From Chloroflexota bacterium (GTDB lineage: Bacteria > Chloroflexota > Anaerolineae > Fen-1058): a stretch of 17,819 nt of DNA. The notes beneath the pieces were generated by a model, which worked only from the letters and a program-made list of their open reading frames with translations, made no database searches and had not been told where the DNA came from. The position numbers were made by a program, and so were the translations under genes. The stretch spans positions 1 through 17,819 of the forward strand of contig JACRBO010000418.1 in assembly GCA_016219235.1 (NCBI GenBank), in the 5' to 3' direction. Position 1 is the stretch's first letter. The number at the start of each line of letters is the position of its first letter. This document shows, one piece after another, positions 1 through 7,058 of the stretch.

Positions 1-268
1 CGCCCGTCAACGGATTCACATCGGCGGCAAAGGTCGTCATGATGCGGCTGTCCGGGGTCGGGCTGGGCGTTACTGCCGGTGTGGCCGTCGGCGCTAAAGT
101 CGGTGACGCGATCGGGGTAACTGTGGGTTTAACGATGGGCCGCTGAGTGGCGAGCGGGGCCGTCGTGAGGGCCGTTGGTGCTGCGGGAGCGGTCGGAGTG
201 TCACAGGCCGCAAGTGCAAGCGCTATCGCAATGAATACCGGCCACCTGATCAAACGTGAACTCAACAT
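1..268 (-). CDS. Lipoprotein, N-terminal part (possibly DUF3048 family), truncated by window edge
   Basis: Read on the minus strand, an open frame starts at ATG 268-266 and runs off the left edge (89 codons visible). The N-terminus has Arg residues, a hydrophobic stretch and a lipobox ending Leu-Ala-Ala-Cys (Cys22), so it should be exported and lipid-anchored on the outer face of the membrane. A low-complexity linker of about 45 residues rich in Thr, Pro and Ala follows, a style common in Chloroflexota surface lipoproteins. The last visible residues read DVNPLTG, which resembles the beginning of DUF3048 (YerB-like) domains; that family call is tentative because the domain is cut off. The start is supported by AGGAG (plus-strand CTCCT, 276-280) seven bases upstream and by a promoter further up. 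It is divergent from the main gene cluster. Confidence 0.75.
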   Translation of the reverse strand, partial: MLSSRLIRWPVFIAIALALAACDTPTAPAAPTALTTAPLATQRPIVKPTVTPIASPTLAPTATPAVTPSPTPDSRIMTTFAADVNPLTG

Positions 269-296
269 GAAGATGCTCCTGGTCAGAATTGGCGCG

Positions 297-305
297 ATTA
301 TAGCA
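297..305 (-). promoter_or_regulatory. Extended -10 promoter for the divergent lipoprotein gene
   Basis: On the minus strand the sequence TGC-TATAAT (plus 305-297) is a perfect extended -10 element. No good -35 hexamer lies 16-18 bases upstream, as expected for an extended -10 promoter. The predicted start of transcription, near 290, gives a short leader with AGGAG before ATG 268. Confidence 0.65.
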
Positions 306-336
306 TAGGCAGTGAGTTGAACGGGACTTCGTCCGA

Positions 337-350
337 TTGCCGCCTGGCAA
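337..350. promoter_or_regulatory. Inverted repeat TTGCC-N4-GGCAA between the divergent promoters
   Basis: Arms TTGCC (337-341) and GGCAA (346-350) flank GCCT. A weaker copy, TTGC-N4-GCAA, sits at 367-378 directly before the -35 box of the plus-strand promoter. The position between two divergent promoters suits an operator, but no regulator can be named. Confidence 0.35.
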
Positions 351-380
351 CTAATCCGGCGAAAAATTGCGGCGGCAAAA

Positions 381-409
381 TTGACTTGTCTATGGAGAGA
401 ATGTATAAT
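381..409 (+). promoter_or_regulatory. Sigma-70-type promoter of the main gene cluster
   Basis: TTGACT (381-386) and TATAAT (404-409) are separated by exactly 17 bases, a near-consensus housekeeping promoter. Transcription would begin near 416, giving a leader of about 150 nt before the first start codon at 568. It is the only strong plus-strand promoter noticed before 17650, so it may drive much of the cluster. Confidence 0.75.
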
Positions 410-518
410 CCACACGTTATGGTAGGCACACCAACTAAGCATGTCTGAGGGGTGTCCTCACGCGGCGGCTGGATCGTGTTGCGATCGAGCTGGCTTGTGT
501 TTCGGCCCCATTTTCCCT

Positions 519-545
519 CGTCAACTTGACGACGTCATCCTGACG
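519..545 (+). promoter_or_regulatory. Two tandem CGTCA-N3-TGACG palindromes in the leader
   Basis: CGTCA-ACT-TGACG (519-531) and CGTCA-TCC-TGACG (533-545) are separated by a single A, giving four half-sites in alternating orientation; the central part TGACG-A-CGTCA is also palindromic. They lie inside the predicted transcript, ending 22 bases before ATG 568. They could be a double operator acting as a roadblock, or two small RNA hairpins. The binding factor is unknown. Confidence 0.5.
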
Positions 546-567
546 GCTGTATCGAAGGCGGATTGTT

Positions 568-1392
568 ATGGCACTGAAGGGTAATTTACACGACTTCAGC
601 TTTACCCAGTTGCTGAACTTAATTCACCTGGCGCGCAAAACGGGCACGCTGGCCATTGACGGGCGCGGCAACGCGGCCCGCATTGCGTTTCGCGAGGGGA
701 AACTTGTGTTTGCCACGACGGATGGCGCCGATGGCCGGTTGGTGGGGCTGTTGATCAAATCCGGGCGCATCACGGCCGATCAGGGCAAGCAAATTCCGGG
801 CAACAAATCCGATCGGGAGTTGAGCGCGATGCTGATTCAGGCCGGGCTGCTGACCAAGTCCGATCTCGATCAGATGGTGCGCAACAACGTGAAGGATGTC
901 GTGGAGCGCCTGTTCGCGATTGCGGACGGCCTCTTCCGGTTTGAGCCGAATGTGCTGCCCGATGATCGCCTGCTGGCCGAGCCGCCGATCAATCTGGATA
1001 ACATTATCATGGAAGGCACCCGGCGACTGAAAGAGTCGGAGAAGCTGCAGGAAGAGCTGCCCAATCTGGATGTGACCCTGCGCTTTACCGACCGGCCGGA
1101 TGCGCGCCTGCGGAACGTGAATCTCAGCGTGGATGAATGGCGCGTGGTGTCGTACATCAACCCCAAGAACTCCATCAAGCAGATCATGCAGGCCAATGGC
1201 ATGAGCGAGTTTCAGATTCGCAAGATTGTGTACGGCATGTTGCAGGCGGGCCTGGTCGAGCTCATCGTGCCGGCGGGCACCGCGACCCCGCCGCCGGGCG
1301 TGCGCCCGCCTGCGCAGACGATGGCGCCTGCTGAAAAACGTCGGGTCGTGAATCGATTGATAGATTTCTTTAAGCGGCCCGAGCCGCGTTGA
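568..1392 (+). CDS. DUF4388 domain protein with C-terminal helix-turn-helix-like segment
   Basis: The 274-residue product starts with a DUF4388 (PatA N-terminal-like) domain at about residues 1-100, with the family pattern of a short helix, the RKTGTLAI strand and a glycine turn followed by FREGKLVFA. The middle part, about 100-180, is helical. Residues about 185-240 (LSVDEWRVV to GLVEL) look like the small winged-helix-like tail common in this family. There is no signal peptide or membrane segment, so it is cytoplasmic. DUF4388 proteins often sit beside small GTPases or response regulators and are thought to be interaction modules; biochemical function is not established. The start ATG 568 follows a modest ribosome site (AAGGCGG, 555-561). 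It is the first gene behind the strong promoter and is followed after 37 nt by a GTPase gene. Confidence 0.88.
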   Translation: MALKGNLHDFSFTQLLNLIHLARKTGTLAIDGRGNAARIAFREGKLVFATTDGADGRLVGLLIKSGRITADQGKQIPGNKSDRELSAMLIQAGLLTKSDLDQMVRNNVKDVVERLFAIADGLFRFEPNVLPDDRLLAEPPINLDNIIMEGTRRLKESEKLQEELPNLDVTLRFTDRPDARLRNVNLSVDEWRVVSYINPKNSIKQIMQANGMSEFQIRKIVYGMLQAGLVELIVPAGTATPPPGVRPPAQTMAPAEKRRVVNRLIDFFKRPEPR

Positions 1393-1429
1393 TACCGGAA
1401 GTCATAACTAACAGGAACAGCGAGCCATC

Positions 1430-1972
1430 ATGCAGACTGTCAAAATGGTCATCACCGGCCCGTTTTCGGCGGGCAAGACTGAGTTTATCCGCACGATCAG
1501 CGAGATCGACGTGGTCTCGACCGAGCGCAAGATTTCATCGGACGCGGAGAAGTCGCAGAAGGAAGCCACGACCGTAGCGATGGATTTCGGCCGTATCACC
1601 GTCGACGACGATCTGGTGCTGTATCTGTTTGGCACGCCCGGTCAGAAGCGTTTTGACTTCATGTGGGAAATCCTGTCGGAGGGCATGCTGGGCTTCATCG
1701 TCATTGTGGACAGCTCGCGGCCCGAGACGTTCCGCGAGGCGCGCAGCATTCTGGACACGTTCCGCGGGTATGCAGCCACGCCGTACGTCATCTCGGCCAA
1801 TAAGCAAGATCACGAAGATGCGTGGCAGCCCGACGATCTGCGCATCGCCCTGAAGATTGAGCACGACATCAAAGTCCTGCCGTGCGTGGCCAACGATCGT
1901 GAAACCGTCAAGGCCGTGCTGTTGGAACTGTTGTACTCGATTTTGGAGACGATGGATACGCAGTCGGACTAG
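1430..1972 (+). CDS. Ras-like small GTPase of the CvnD / COG2229 family
   Basis: This 180-residue single-domain protein shows the GTPase motifs in order: P-loop GPFSAGKT (residues 10-17), switch I with Thr47-Thr48, G3 as GTPGQ (68-72), and G4 NKQD (124-127, guanine specificity). The Asp of the usual DxxG is replaced by Gly68, which is normal in the bacterial CvnD/COG2229 group, where the stretch FGTPGQ-x-RF-x-FMW is characteristic; FGTPGQKRFDFMW is seen here at 67-79. MglA of gliding bacteria has a comparable change. No lipid anchor or membrane segment is visible. It probably acts as a cytoplasmic GTP-dependent switch with the upstream DUF4388 protein as a candidate partner. No Roadblock/LC7 gene, the usual companion of such GTPases, is present in the window. 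Confidence 0.92.
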   Translation: MQTVKMVITGPFSAGKTEFIRTISEIDVVSTERKISSDAEKSQKEATTVAMDFGRITVDDDLVLYLFGTPGQKRFDFMWEILSEGMLGFIVIVDSSRPETFREARSILDTFRGYAATPYVISANKQDHEDAWQPDDLRIALKIEHDIKVLPCVANDRETVKAVLLELLYSILETMDTQSD

Positions 1973-1974
1973 CG

Positions 1975-2000
1975 ACAGCCCGGCGCAGACAGTTGGCTGT
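1975..2000 (+). other. Hairpin between GTPase and hydrolase genes
   Basis: ACAGCC (1975-1980) and GGCTGT (1995-2000) form a perfect 6-bp stem with a 14-nt loop, directly before ATG 2004, which has no clear Shine-Dalgarno sequence. No U-tract follows, so a terminator is unlikely. It could modulate translation of the hydrolase or be chance. Confidence 0.25.
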
Positions 2001-2003
2001 GCG

Positions 2004-2822
2004 ATGAGTTCGATCGTCACCTCACAAGGCATTGTGCATTATGAAGCGTATGGCCGGGGCCGACCCGTCATTCTGCTCCACGGTTGGATCAACTCCTGGG
2101 GTGTGTGGCAGGACGTGATGATCGACCTGGCCGAAAACGGGCGCTACAAGGTCTACGCGCTTGATTTTTGGGGGTTTGGCGAGTCGGGCAAGCAGAACAC
2201 ACCGCCGTTCAAGGTCGATTCGTACGTGCAGATGGTCGATCAGTTCATGGAGATTCTGGGCATCGAGCGTGCGCCGGTGCTGGGACATTCCATGGGCGGC
2301 ACGGTGGCGCTGGATTTTGCGTTGAAGTATCCCCAACGGGTGACGAAGGTCGGGGCGGTCGGCTCACCCATTCAAGGTCGATCGCTGAATTTCTTTCTAC
2401 GGCTGGCGGCACTGAACTGGGTGCAGTTGGCCCAGAGCGTACCGTCGGTGACGCGCATGATTGTGACTACGCTGGTGCGGATCAACACCGCCGGCGACAA
2501 CGCTCGTGTGCGCAAGATGCTGCTGCACGACGTGGATAAGACCAGCATGGAGTCGTTTTTCCGCAGCATCGGGGACTTGCGGCACACTGATCTCAGTCAG
2601 CAGTTGAGCCAACTGTCCGTGCCCGTGTTAGGCGTGTACGGCCAGCACGACAACATCGTGGATCCGAAACAGATCGACGTGCTGAGCGAAACGGTATCCG
2701 GCTCGCACACAGTGATGTTACCGCAATCGCGGCATTTTCCCATGCTGGATGAGCCGGATCAGTTTAATGCGGCGGTGCGCCAGTTCCTGGCCGGTGAAGC
2801 GCCGCCGGCCAATCGGGTATAA
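2004..2822 (+). CDS. Alpha/beta hydrolase with intact catalytic triad
   Basis: The frame is open from 1857, but ATG 2004 is chosen because the product then starts MSSIVTSQGIVHYE, matching the start of its paralogue at 16835. The 272-residue protein has the alpha/beta-hydrolase fold: oxyanion region LLHGW (about residue 25-30), nucleophile elbow GHSMGG with Ser96, a likely acid Asp in YGQHD (about residue 215), and a catalytic His in SRHFPMLDE. A lid of about 80 residues lies between elbow and acid. The substrate cannot be read from sequence; esterase, lipase or C-C hydrolase activity are all possible. No signal peptide. It lies 31 nt after the GTPase gene and 1 nt before the next start, so co-translation with both is likely. 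Confidence 0.88.
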   Translation: MSSIVTSQGIVHYEAYGRGRPVILLHGWINSWGVWQDVMIDLAENGRYKVYALDFWGFGESGKQNTPPFKVDSYVQMVDQFMEILGIERAPVLGHSMGGTVALDFALKYPQRVTKVGAVGSPIQGRSLNFFLRLAALNWVQLAQSVPSVTRMIVTTLVRINTAGDNARVRKMLLHDVDKTSMESFFRSIGDLRHTDLSQQLSQLSVPVLGVYGQHDNIVDPKQIDVLSETVSGSHTVMLPQSRHFPMLDEPDQFNAAVRQFLAGEAPPANRV

Positions 2823-2823
2823 C

Positions 2824-3510
2824 ATGGCGATGAACGACCCATTTGATTCCGTGCCGCCGCTGGACACGGCGGGCAACAGCCGCCCGGCCAGCGATCGGCA
2901 CTTTTTCTACCCCAACAAAATGGGCCGGATTATTTTGTTGGCGATGGAAGAAGTGATGGGCCGGAATGGCGTCAATGCCATTTTGAATTTGGCGCGGCTG
3001 AAGAATCTGGTCAACAGTTATCCGCCCAACAATTTTGATCGGCAGTTCACGTTTGAAGAAGTCGGCGCGATCCAGCAAGCCCTGGAGGATATGTACGGTC
3101 CGCGCGGGTCGCGCGGCCTGGCGTTGCGGGCCGGTCGTGCCTGCTTCAAATACGGTATCAAAGAGTTTGGCCCGGTCTTGGGCATTGCCGACCTGGCTTT
3201 CCGGTTGCTGCCGCTGGGCATGAAACTGAAAGTCGGTTTTGAAGTTTTCGCCGAGACCTTCAACAAATTTAGCGATCAAATCGTGCGGCTAGGTGAAGAA
3301 ACCGATCAATATCTGTGGATTATCGATCGGTGCCCGGTCTGTTGGAATCGCCACTCGGAAGAGCCGTGCTGTCACCTGGCCGTAGGCATCTTGCAAGAGG
3401 GCCTATACTGGGTCAGCAGCGGCAAGAGCTTTCACGTGGAAGAAGTGCAGTGCATCGCCAGGGGCGATCCGCAGTGTTTGATTGTGGTGAATAAACGACC
3501 GTTGGATTAG
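2824..3510 (+). CDS. V4R-domain protein (4-vinyl-reductase-like ligand-binding domain)
   Basis: The start ATG 2824 lies one base after the hydrolase stop; an open frame extends further upstream inside the hydrolase gene, but this start fits translational coupling (ATG 2830 is an alternative). The 228-residue product has a mostly helical N-terminal half and a C-terminal V4R signature: a CPVC pair (Cys170, Cys173), a CC pair (182-183), then VEEVQC-IARGDPQC (Cys210, Cys218). V4R domains (BchJ-like; same superfamily as the haem-NO-binding and TRAPP Bet3 folds) bind small hydrophobic ligands or metals through such residues. The protein is soluble and probably a sensor or carrier serving the adjacent GTPase and hydrolase genes; this last point is inference from position only. 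Confidence 0.75.
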   Translation: MAMNDPFDSVPPLDTAGNSRPASDRHFFYPNKMGRIILLAMEEVMGRNGVNAILNLARLKNLVNSYPPNNFDRQFTFEEVGAIQQALEDMYGPRGSRGLALRAGRACFKYGIKEFGPVLGIADLAFRLLPLGMKLKVGFEVFAETFNKFSDQIVRLGEETDQYLWIIDRCPVCWNRHSEEPCCHLAVGILQEGLYWVSSGKSFHVEEVQCIARGDPQCLIVVNKRPLD

Positions 3511-3679
3511 GTCGGGTTTTCTTGAGGAATTCTGTGTTAAGGTGGAGGTTGGAGACAGGCCGTGAGTGGCTAGCCTTTAATCGTTAGTGGTCGGTAGTCG
3601 GTGACCAGGCGCCGATCTTATACAGCATCAGCCTGGCTTGGCCCTCATTTGCCTCGCAGCACAGTGTCTCCTGCGACGT
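3511..3679 (+). other. Longest intergenic gap inside the cluster, with two hairpins
   Basis: No convincing coding frame is seen. TGGTC (3588-3592) pairs with GACCA (3603-3607), and CCAGGC (3605-3610) pairs with GCCTGG (3631-3636) over a 20-nt loop; the two are mutually exclusive at 3605-3607. Neither is followed by a T-run, so there is no clear terminator. No good -35/-10 pair was found, though a weak promoter near TTATAC (3618-3623) cannot be excluded. This gap may separate two transcription units. Confidence 0.4.
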
Positions 3680-4975
3680 ATGCCCGCCCAAAAAGAACGC
3701 ACTCTGCGCCGTATTGTCATCCGCGATCTGCGCCCGATCTCGCCGTTTAATGAACCGGCGCGCGATTTGCGAATCCTGAACAAGCCGCTGTGGCTGTTTC
3801 AGCGTGACGTGCTGGCGCCCTACACGCGCGAAGAGCGCGAGACCTCCTCGCTGGAGGCGATGCCGTCCGATCGGGTGGAATCGATCGTTTATCGCGATAA
3901 CCTGTTTTTCGATCAGGCATTTATTGATCATTTTTTGAAACGCGCCCGCTCGCTGGGCAAAGCGTGCCGAGTGGCTTTCTCGCCCAACGATCCGGCCATC
4001 AAGACGCACGCGCTGCCGCTGCAAAGCGGCATTCGTCTGGAAAAAGGCTTCACCGAGGGCGACCTGCTGGTGGCTGATCTGTGGTACTTTCCACATGGCA
4101 AGGAACCTAATCCGCGTCCGCTGGTCGTGGATACGCTGGCCAAAGAGATCGGCTACTATAATGTGCCCAAGTACATGGCGCCCAATCAAGGCGACCTGAC
4201 GTATCAGATTCCACGCCGGGCGTTTCTGTCGATTGAGCACTGGGTGCACCTGTTCATCGCCAATGTGCCGTTTGGCGTGTTTGCCGAAGGCGCCCGCGCC
4301 GAAAAAGAGATCGAGCGGACCCTGCCGAAGTTGCGCGTGCTGATGAGCGCAATGGTCCAGCGCAAGAAGGCGATCTCCAGTCCGGCGTTGGTGAAGATTG
4401 GCAAGGATGTGCGTATCGATCCGACGGCCGTCATCCACGGCCCGACGACGATCGGCAACAATGTCTTTGTCGGCCCGGGCGCGGTGATTGATAACTGCGT
4501 GATCGGCAACAATGTGTCGGTGGCGCAGGGCTGCCAGTTGATGTTGAGCGTGGTGGGCGACGGCTCGTTCTTGCCGTTTCGGGCGTCGCTGTTTATGACC
4601 TCGCTCGGCGAGAATTCGATGGTGGCGCAAAACACCTGTTTGCAGATGTGCGTGGTGGGGCGTGATACGTTTATCGGGGCGGGCTCCACGTTTACGGATT
4701 TCAATCTGGTGCCGCGCCCGATCAAGGTGTTCTATCGCGATCAACTGGTGGACTTGAATTTGCCCGTGATCGGCGGGTGCGTGGGCCACAATTGCCGCCT
4801 GGGCGCGGGGCTGATTATCTTCCCGGCGCGCACTATCGAGTCCGATGTGCTGCTGGTGGGGTCGCGGGCCGAAAAGGTGCTCTCGCACAATATCACGTAT
4901 GCGGATAGCGATCATCACAAGTTGCCACGCGGCCTGGAATTGCATCCGCCGCAATATCCGCACAACGGGAAATGA
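3680..4975 (+). CDS. Hexapeptide-repeat (left-handed beta-helix) protein, putative acyl/sugar-nucleotide transferase-like
   Basis: ATG 3680 is preferred over the upstream TTG 3638 because the extra 14 residues look non-coding; neither has a clear ribosome site. The 431-residue product has an N-terminal part (about 1-237) that I do not recognise, with an Arg/Glu-rich start and the motif LLVADLWYFPHGK. Residues about 238-400 are imperfect hexapeptide repeats (for example VKIGKDVRIDPTAVIHG and TTIGNNVFVGPGAVI), predicting a left-handed beta-helix as in GlmU, LpxA and serine O-acetyltransferases; such domains trimerise and bind acyl- or nucleotide donors. The repeat is interrupted by non-canonical turns at about 285-320 with unusual Cys residues. 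Substrate unknown. The stop codon lies 48 nt before the reductase-like gene, in the same frame. Confidence 0.75.
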   Translation: MPAQKERTLRRIVIRDLRPISPFNEPARDLRILNKPLWLFQRDVLAPYTREERETSSLEAMPSDRVESIVYRDNLFFDQAFIDHFLKRARSLGKACRVAFSPNDPAIKTHALPLQSGIRLEKGFTEGDLLVADLWYFPHGKEPNPRPLVVDTLAKEIGYYNVPKYMAPNQGDLTYQIPRRAFLSIEHWVHLFIANVPFGVFAEGARAEKEIERTLPKLRVLMSAMVQRKKAISSPALVKIGKDVRIDPTAVIHGPTTIGNNVFVGPGAVIDNCVIGNNVSVAQGCQLMLSVVGDGSFLPFRASLFMTSLGENSMVAQNTCLQMCVVGRDTFIGAGSTFTDFNLVPRPIKVFYRDQLVDLNLPVIGGCVGHNCRLGAGLIIFPARTIESDVLLVGSRAEKVLSHNITYADSDHHKLPRGLELHPPQYPHNGK

Positions 4976-5023
4976 CCTGCGCCGTGCGGGGGAGGTCAGG
5001 GCGTTGCCGGGTTGAGGTTCATA

Positions 5024-6106
5024 TTGGATAACTTTGCATTTATCATTCATCCGATCGATCCGAAGCGTGACGTGCAGCGCAAGTATCCGTTGTTAGGCAA
5101 GGTCCTGCCGGTTTCGGCGATTAACTTTTTTTCAAGGTTTTTCCCGCCCGTGTATATCTCGCACATCACGGGCGTGAAGTCACAGGCCACGGGCAAGGAA
5201 ATTGAAGGCTGGTTTGTGGCGTGCCCGTTTACGCCGCAGCGCATGCTGTCGCTGCCGCCAAAGACGGTGTATGGCAAGATCGTCGCGACGGCCAAGTTTG
5301 CCCGGAAACTGGGGGCGAAGCTGGTGGGCTTGGGCGCGTACACCTCGGTCGTGGGCGATGGCGGCGTAACGATCAGCCGCAGCGTCGATTGCCCGGTGAC
5401 CACTGGCGATAGCTATACTGTGGCCGTGGCCGTGCAGGCGACCAAAGAAGCGGCCCGCCGGATGGATATTGATTTGTCGACGGCCACAGCGGCCATCGTC
5501 GGGGCGACAGGCTCGATCGGGGCGGTGGCGGCCGAATTGCTGGCGCGCGATGTGCCGCAGATCATCTTGATCGGGCGGAAGGCCGATCGGCTGGCGCAGG
5601 TCAAATCGAGATGCGAGACAGCCGGTGCGGACGTGCAGGTCACATCGGATTTGAATGCACTGCGCGCTGCGGATCTGATCATCACGGTAACGTCGGCGCT
5701 GGACGCGATTATTCAGCCGGAGCATTTGAAGCCGGGCGCGGTGGTGTGCGATGTGGCCCGTCCGCGTGACGTGAGCCGGTCGGTGGTGGAGCAGCGCGAT
5801 GACGTGCTGGTGATTGAAGGCGGCATGGTGGCCGTGCCCGGCGCGGTGGATTTTCATTTCAATTTTGGTTTTCCGCCGGGGATGGCTTACGCGTGCATGG
5901 CCGAAACGATGGCCCTGGCGCTGGATGGCAAGTACGAAAGTTACACGTTGGGCAAAGACCTGACGGTCGAGCAAGTCAGGGCGATCGAACAGATCGCGGA
6001 ACGGCACGGTTTTCGCCTGGGCGGTTTTCGCTCGTTTGAGCGGGCCGTGACCGATGAGCAAATCGAGCACATTAAACGGCAAGCAAAGTTGGCAAGCGCG
6101 CCGTGA
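5024..6106 (+). CDS. Acyl-ACP reductase-like dehydrogenase (COG5322 family)
   Basis: A TTG start at 5024 is chosen: it gives the N-terminus MDNFAFIIHP and has GAGGT (5014-5018) at good spacing; TTG 5012 is the alternative, and no ATG or GTG is available. The 360-residue protein resembles cyanobacterial long-chain acyl-ACP reductase. Residues 1-150 form the substrate-side domain with TSVVGDGG and the TTGDSYTVA segment. A Rossmann motif GATGSIG (160-166) should bind NADPH. The ACMAE motif carries Cys291, aligning with the Cys that forms the acyl-thioester in the Synechococcus enzyme (Cys294), and RHGF follows near the end as in that family. It may therefore reduce an activated acyl group to an aldehyde, but COG5322 also holds uncharacterised members, so substrate specificity is open. 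No aldehyde-deformylating oxygenase gene is adjacent. Confidence 0.78.
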   Translation: MDNFAFIIHPIDPKRDVQRKYPLLGKVLPVSAINFFSRFFPPVYISHITGVKSQATGKEIEGWFVACPFTPQRMLSLPPKTVYGKIVATAKFARKLGAKLVGLGAYTSVVGDGGVTISRSVDCPVTTGDSYTVAVAVQATKEAARRMDIDLSTATAAIVGATGSIGAVAAELLARDVPQIILIGRKADRLAQVKSRCETAGADVQVTSDLNALRAADLIITVTSALDAIIQPEHLKPGAVVCDVARPRDVSRSVVEQRDDVLVIEGGMVAVPGAVDFHFNFGFPPGMAYACMAETMALALDGKYESYTLGKDLTVEQVRAIEQIAERHGFRLGGFRSFERAVTDEQIEHIKRQAKLASAP

Positions 6107-6107
6107 A

Positions 6108-6123
6108 CGGCAGATACCTGCCG
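6108..6123 (+). other. Perfect hairpin after the reductase-like gene
   Basis: CGGCAG (6108-6113) and CTGCCG (6118-6123) make a 6-bp stem with an ATAC loop one base after the TGA. There is no following T-run, so it is more likely an mRNA-processing or stability element between the metabolic and signalling genes than a classic terminator. Confidence 0.4.
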
Positions 6124-6150
6124 GCAATGGTGCATGAGACGAGGTGACGC

Positions 6151-7041
6151 ATGATCAAAGGTCGCATCCTGGTTGTCGAAGACGATCCCGATATTTCCAA
6201 CATGCTGAAGATTTACTTCAACGCGCAGGGCTACGAGGTGGCGGTAGCCGGGCGCGGCAATGACGCGCTGGACCGCACTCGCAAGCAGCTGCCCAGTGTC
6301 ATCGTGTTGGACATCATGCTGCCCGATATCGACGGCTACGAAGTCTGCACGCGGCTGCGCAAGACCATGCGCACCAGCCACGTCCCGATCATCTTTCTCA
6401 CCCAGAAGGACGAACGCAGCGATCGCATCGCGGGCCTGGAACTGGGCGCGGATGACTACATCACTAAGCCCTTCGACATCGAGGAACTGCGGCTGCGGGT
6501 GCAGGGTGCGATGCGGCGAGCCGAGCGCGAGAGCCTGACCAATCCGACCACCGGACTGCCCAGCGGTAAATTGATCGAAGAGCAGCTGCGCAGCCTGATG
6601 CGACGGACCGGCTGGGGCCTGTTGTACGTCGGCATCAGCCACATGGAAGCGTTCACCGATGTCTACGGCTTTGTGGCCGGCGACGAAGTACTGCGCTTTA
6701 CGACGCTGCTGCTGGGCGAAATCGACGACAAGCTGGGCGGCCCCGACGATTTCATCGGGCACGTGGGCGGCGACGATTTTCTCGTGATCACGACCGAAGA
6801 TAAGGCGACGGCTATGGCGGAGCTGGCTGTCAGACGCTTCAATCAGGAGATTGGCGCGCACTATTCCTTCAAGGATCGTGAACGCGGCTCGATCGTGGTG
6901 AAAGATGCCGACGGCAAGGAACAGCCGGTGCCGTTGATGAAGTTGTGCGTCGGCGTGGTGCATTCGACCGGCCAGGACTTCACCGACATTCGCGAGATTA
7001 CGGAAGTGTCGGCTGAAGCGCGCCGGCAGGCGTGCAGTTAA
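6151..7041 (+). CDS. Response regulator: receiver plus degenerate GGDEF domain
   Basis: The 296-residue product begins at ATG 6151 behind a strong ribosome site GAGGTGA (6141-6147). Residues 4-120 are a complete receiver: acidic pocket Glu10-Asp11-Asp12, phospho-acceptor Asp54 in VLDIMLP, Thr84, and Lys106 in ITKPF. Residues about 130-290 align with a GGDEF domain, but key residues are altered: the signature reads GGDDF (206-210), the metal-binding DxD is replaced by Gly161-Ile-Ser163, the substrate Asn before Asp170 is Thr169, and the usual DxLTGL entry is NPTTGLP. Diguanylate cyclase activity is therefore unlikely; the domain probably serves as an output or dimerisation platform. It lies just upstream of the ligand-binding lipoprotein and the sensor kinase and is a likely phosphorylation target of that kinase. 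Confidence 0.88.
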   Translation: MIKGRILVVEDDPDISNMLKIYFNAQGYEVAVAGRGNDALDRTRKQLPSVIVLDIMLPDIDGYEVCTRLRKTMRTSHVPIIFLTQKDERSDRIAGLELGADDYITKPFDIEELRLRVQGAMRRAERESLTNPTTGLPSGKLIEEQLRSLMRRTGWGLLYVGISHMEAFTDVYGFVAGDEVLRFTTLLLGEIDDKLGGPDDFIGHVGGDDFLVITTEDKATAMAELAVRRFNQEIGAHYSFKDRERGSIVVKDADGKEQPVPLMKLCVGVVHSTGQDFTDIREITEVSAEARRQACS

Positions 7042-7058
7042 CCGGGGAAATAGTCAAG

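Noticed and set aside
446..486. Small hairpins (446-460 and 472-486) as a riboswitch in the leader
   Set aside because: Only two isolated 5-bp stems; no conserved riboswitch core was recognised, and the second is one of many CGATC/GATCG pairs expected from the word excess.
441..584. 46-codon leader ORF starting at ATG 441 and overlapping the DUF4388 start
   Set aside because: No ribosome site, Cys-rich composition with no family resemblance; more likely chance in the leader.
3584..5050. Long minus-strand open frame (488 codons) opposite the hexapeptide gene
   Set aside because: Composition is rich in His, Arg and Gln with no recognisable domain; it is the antisense shadow of a GC-rich gene.
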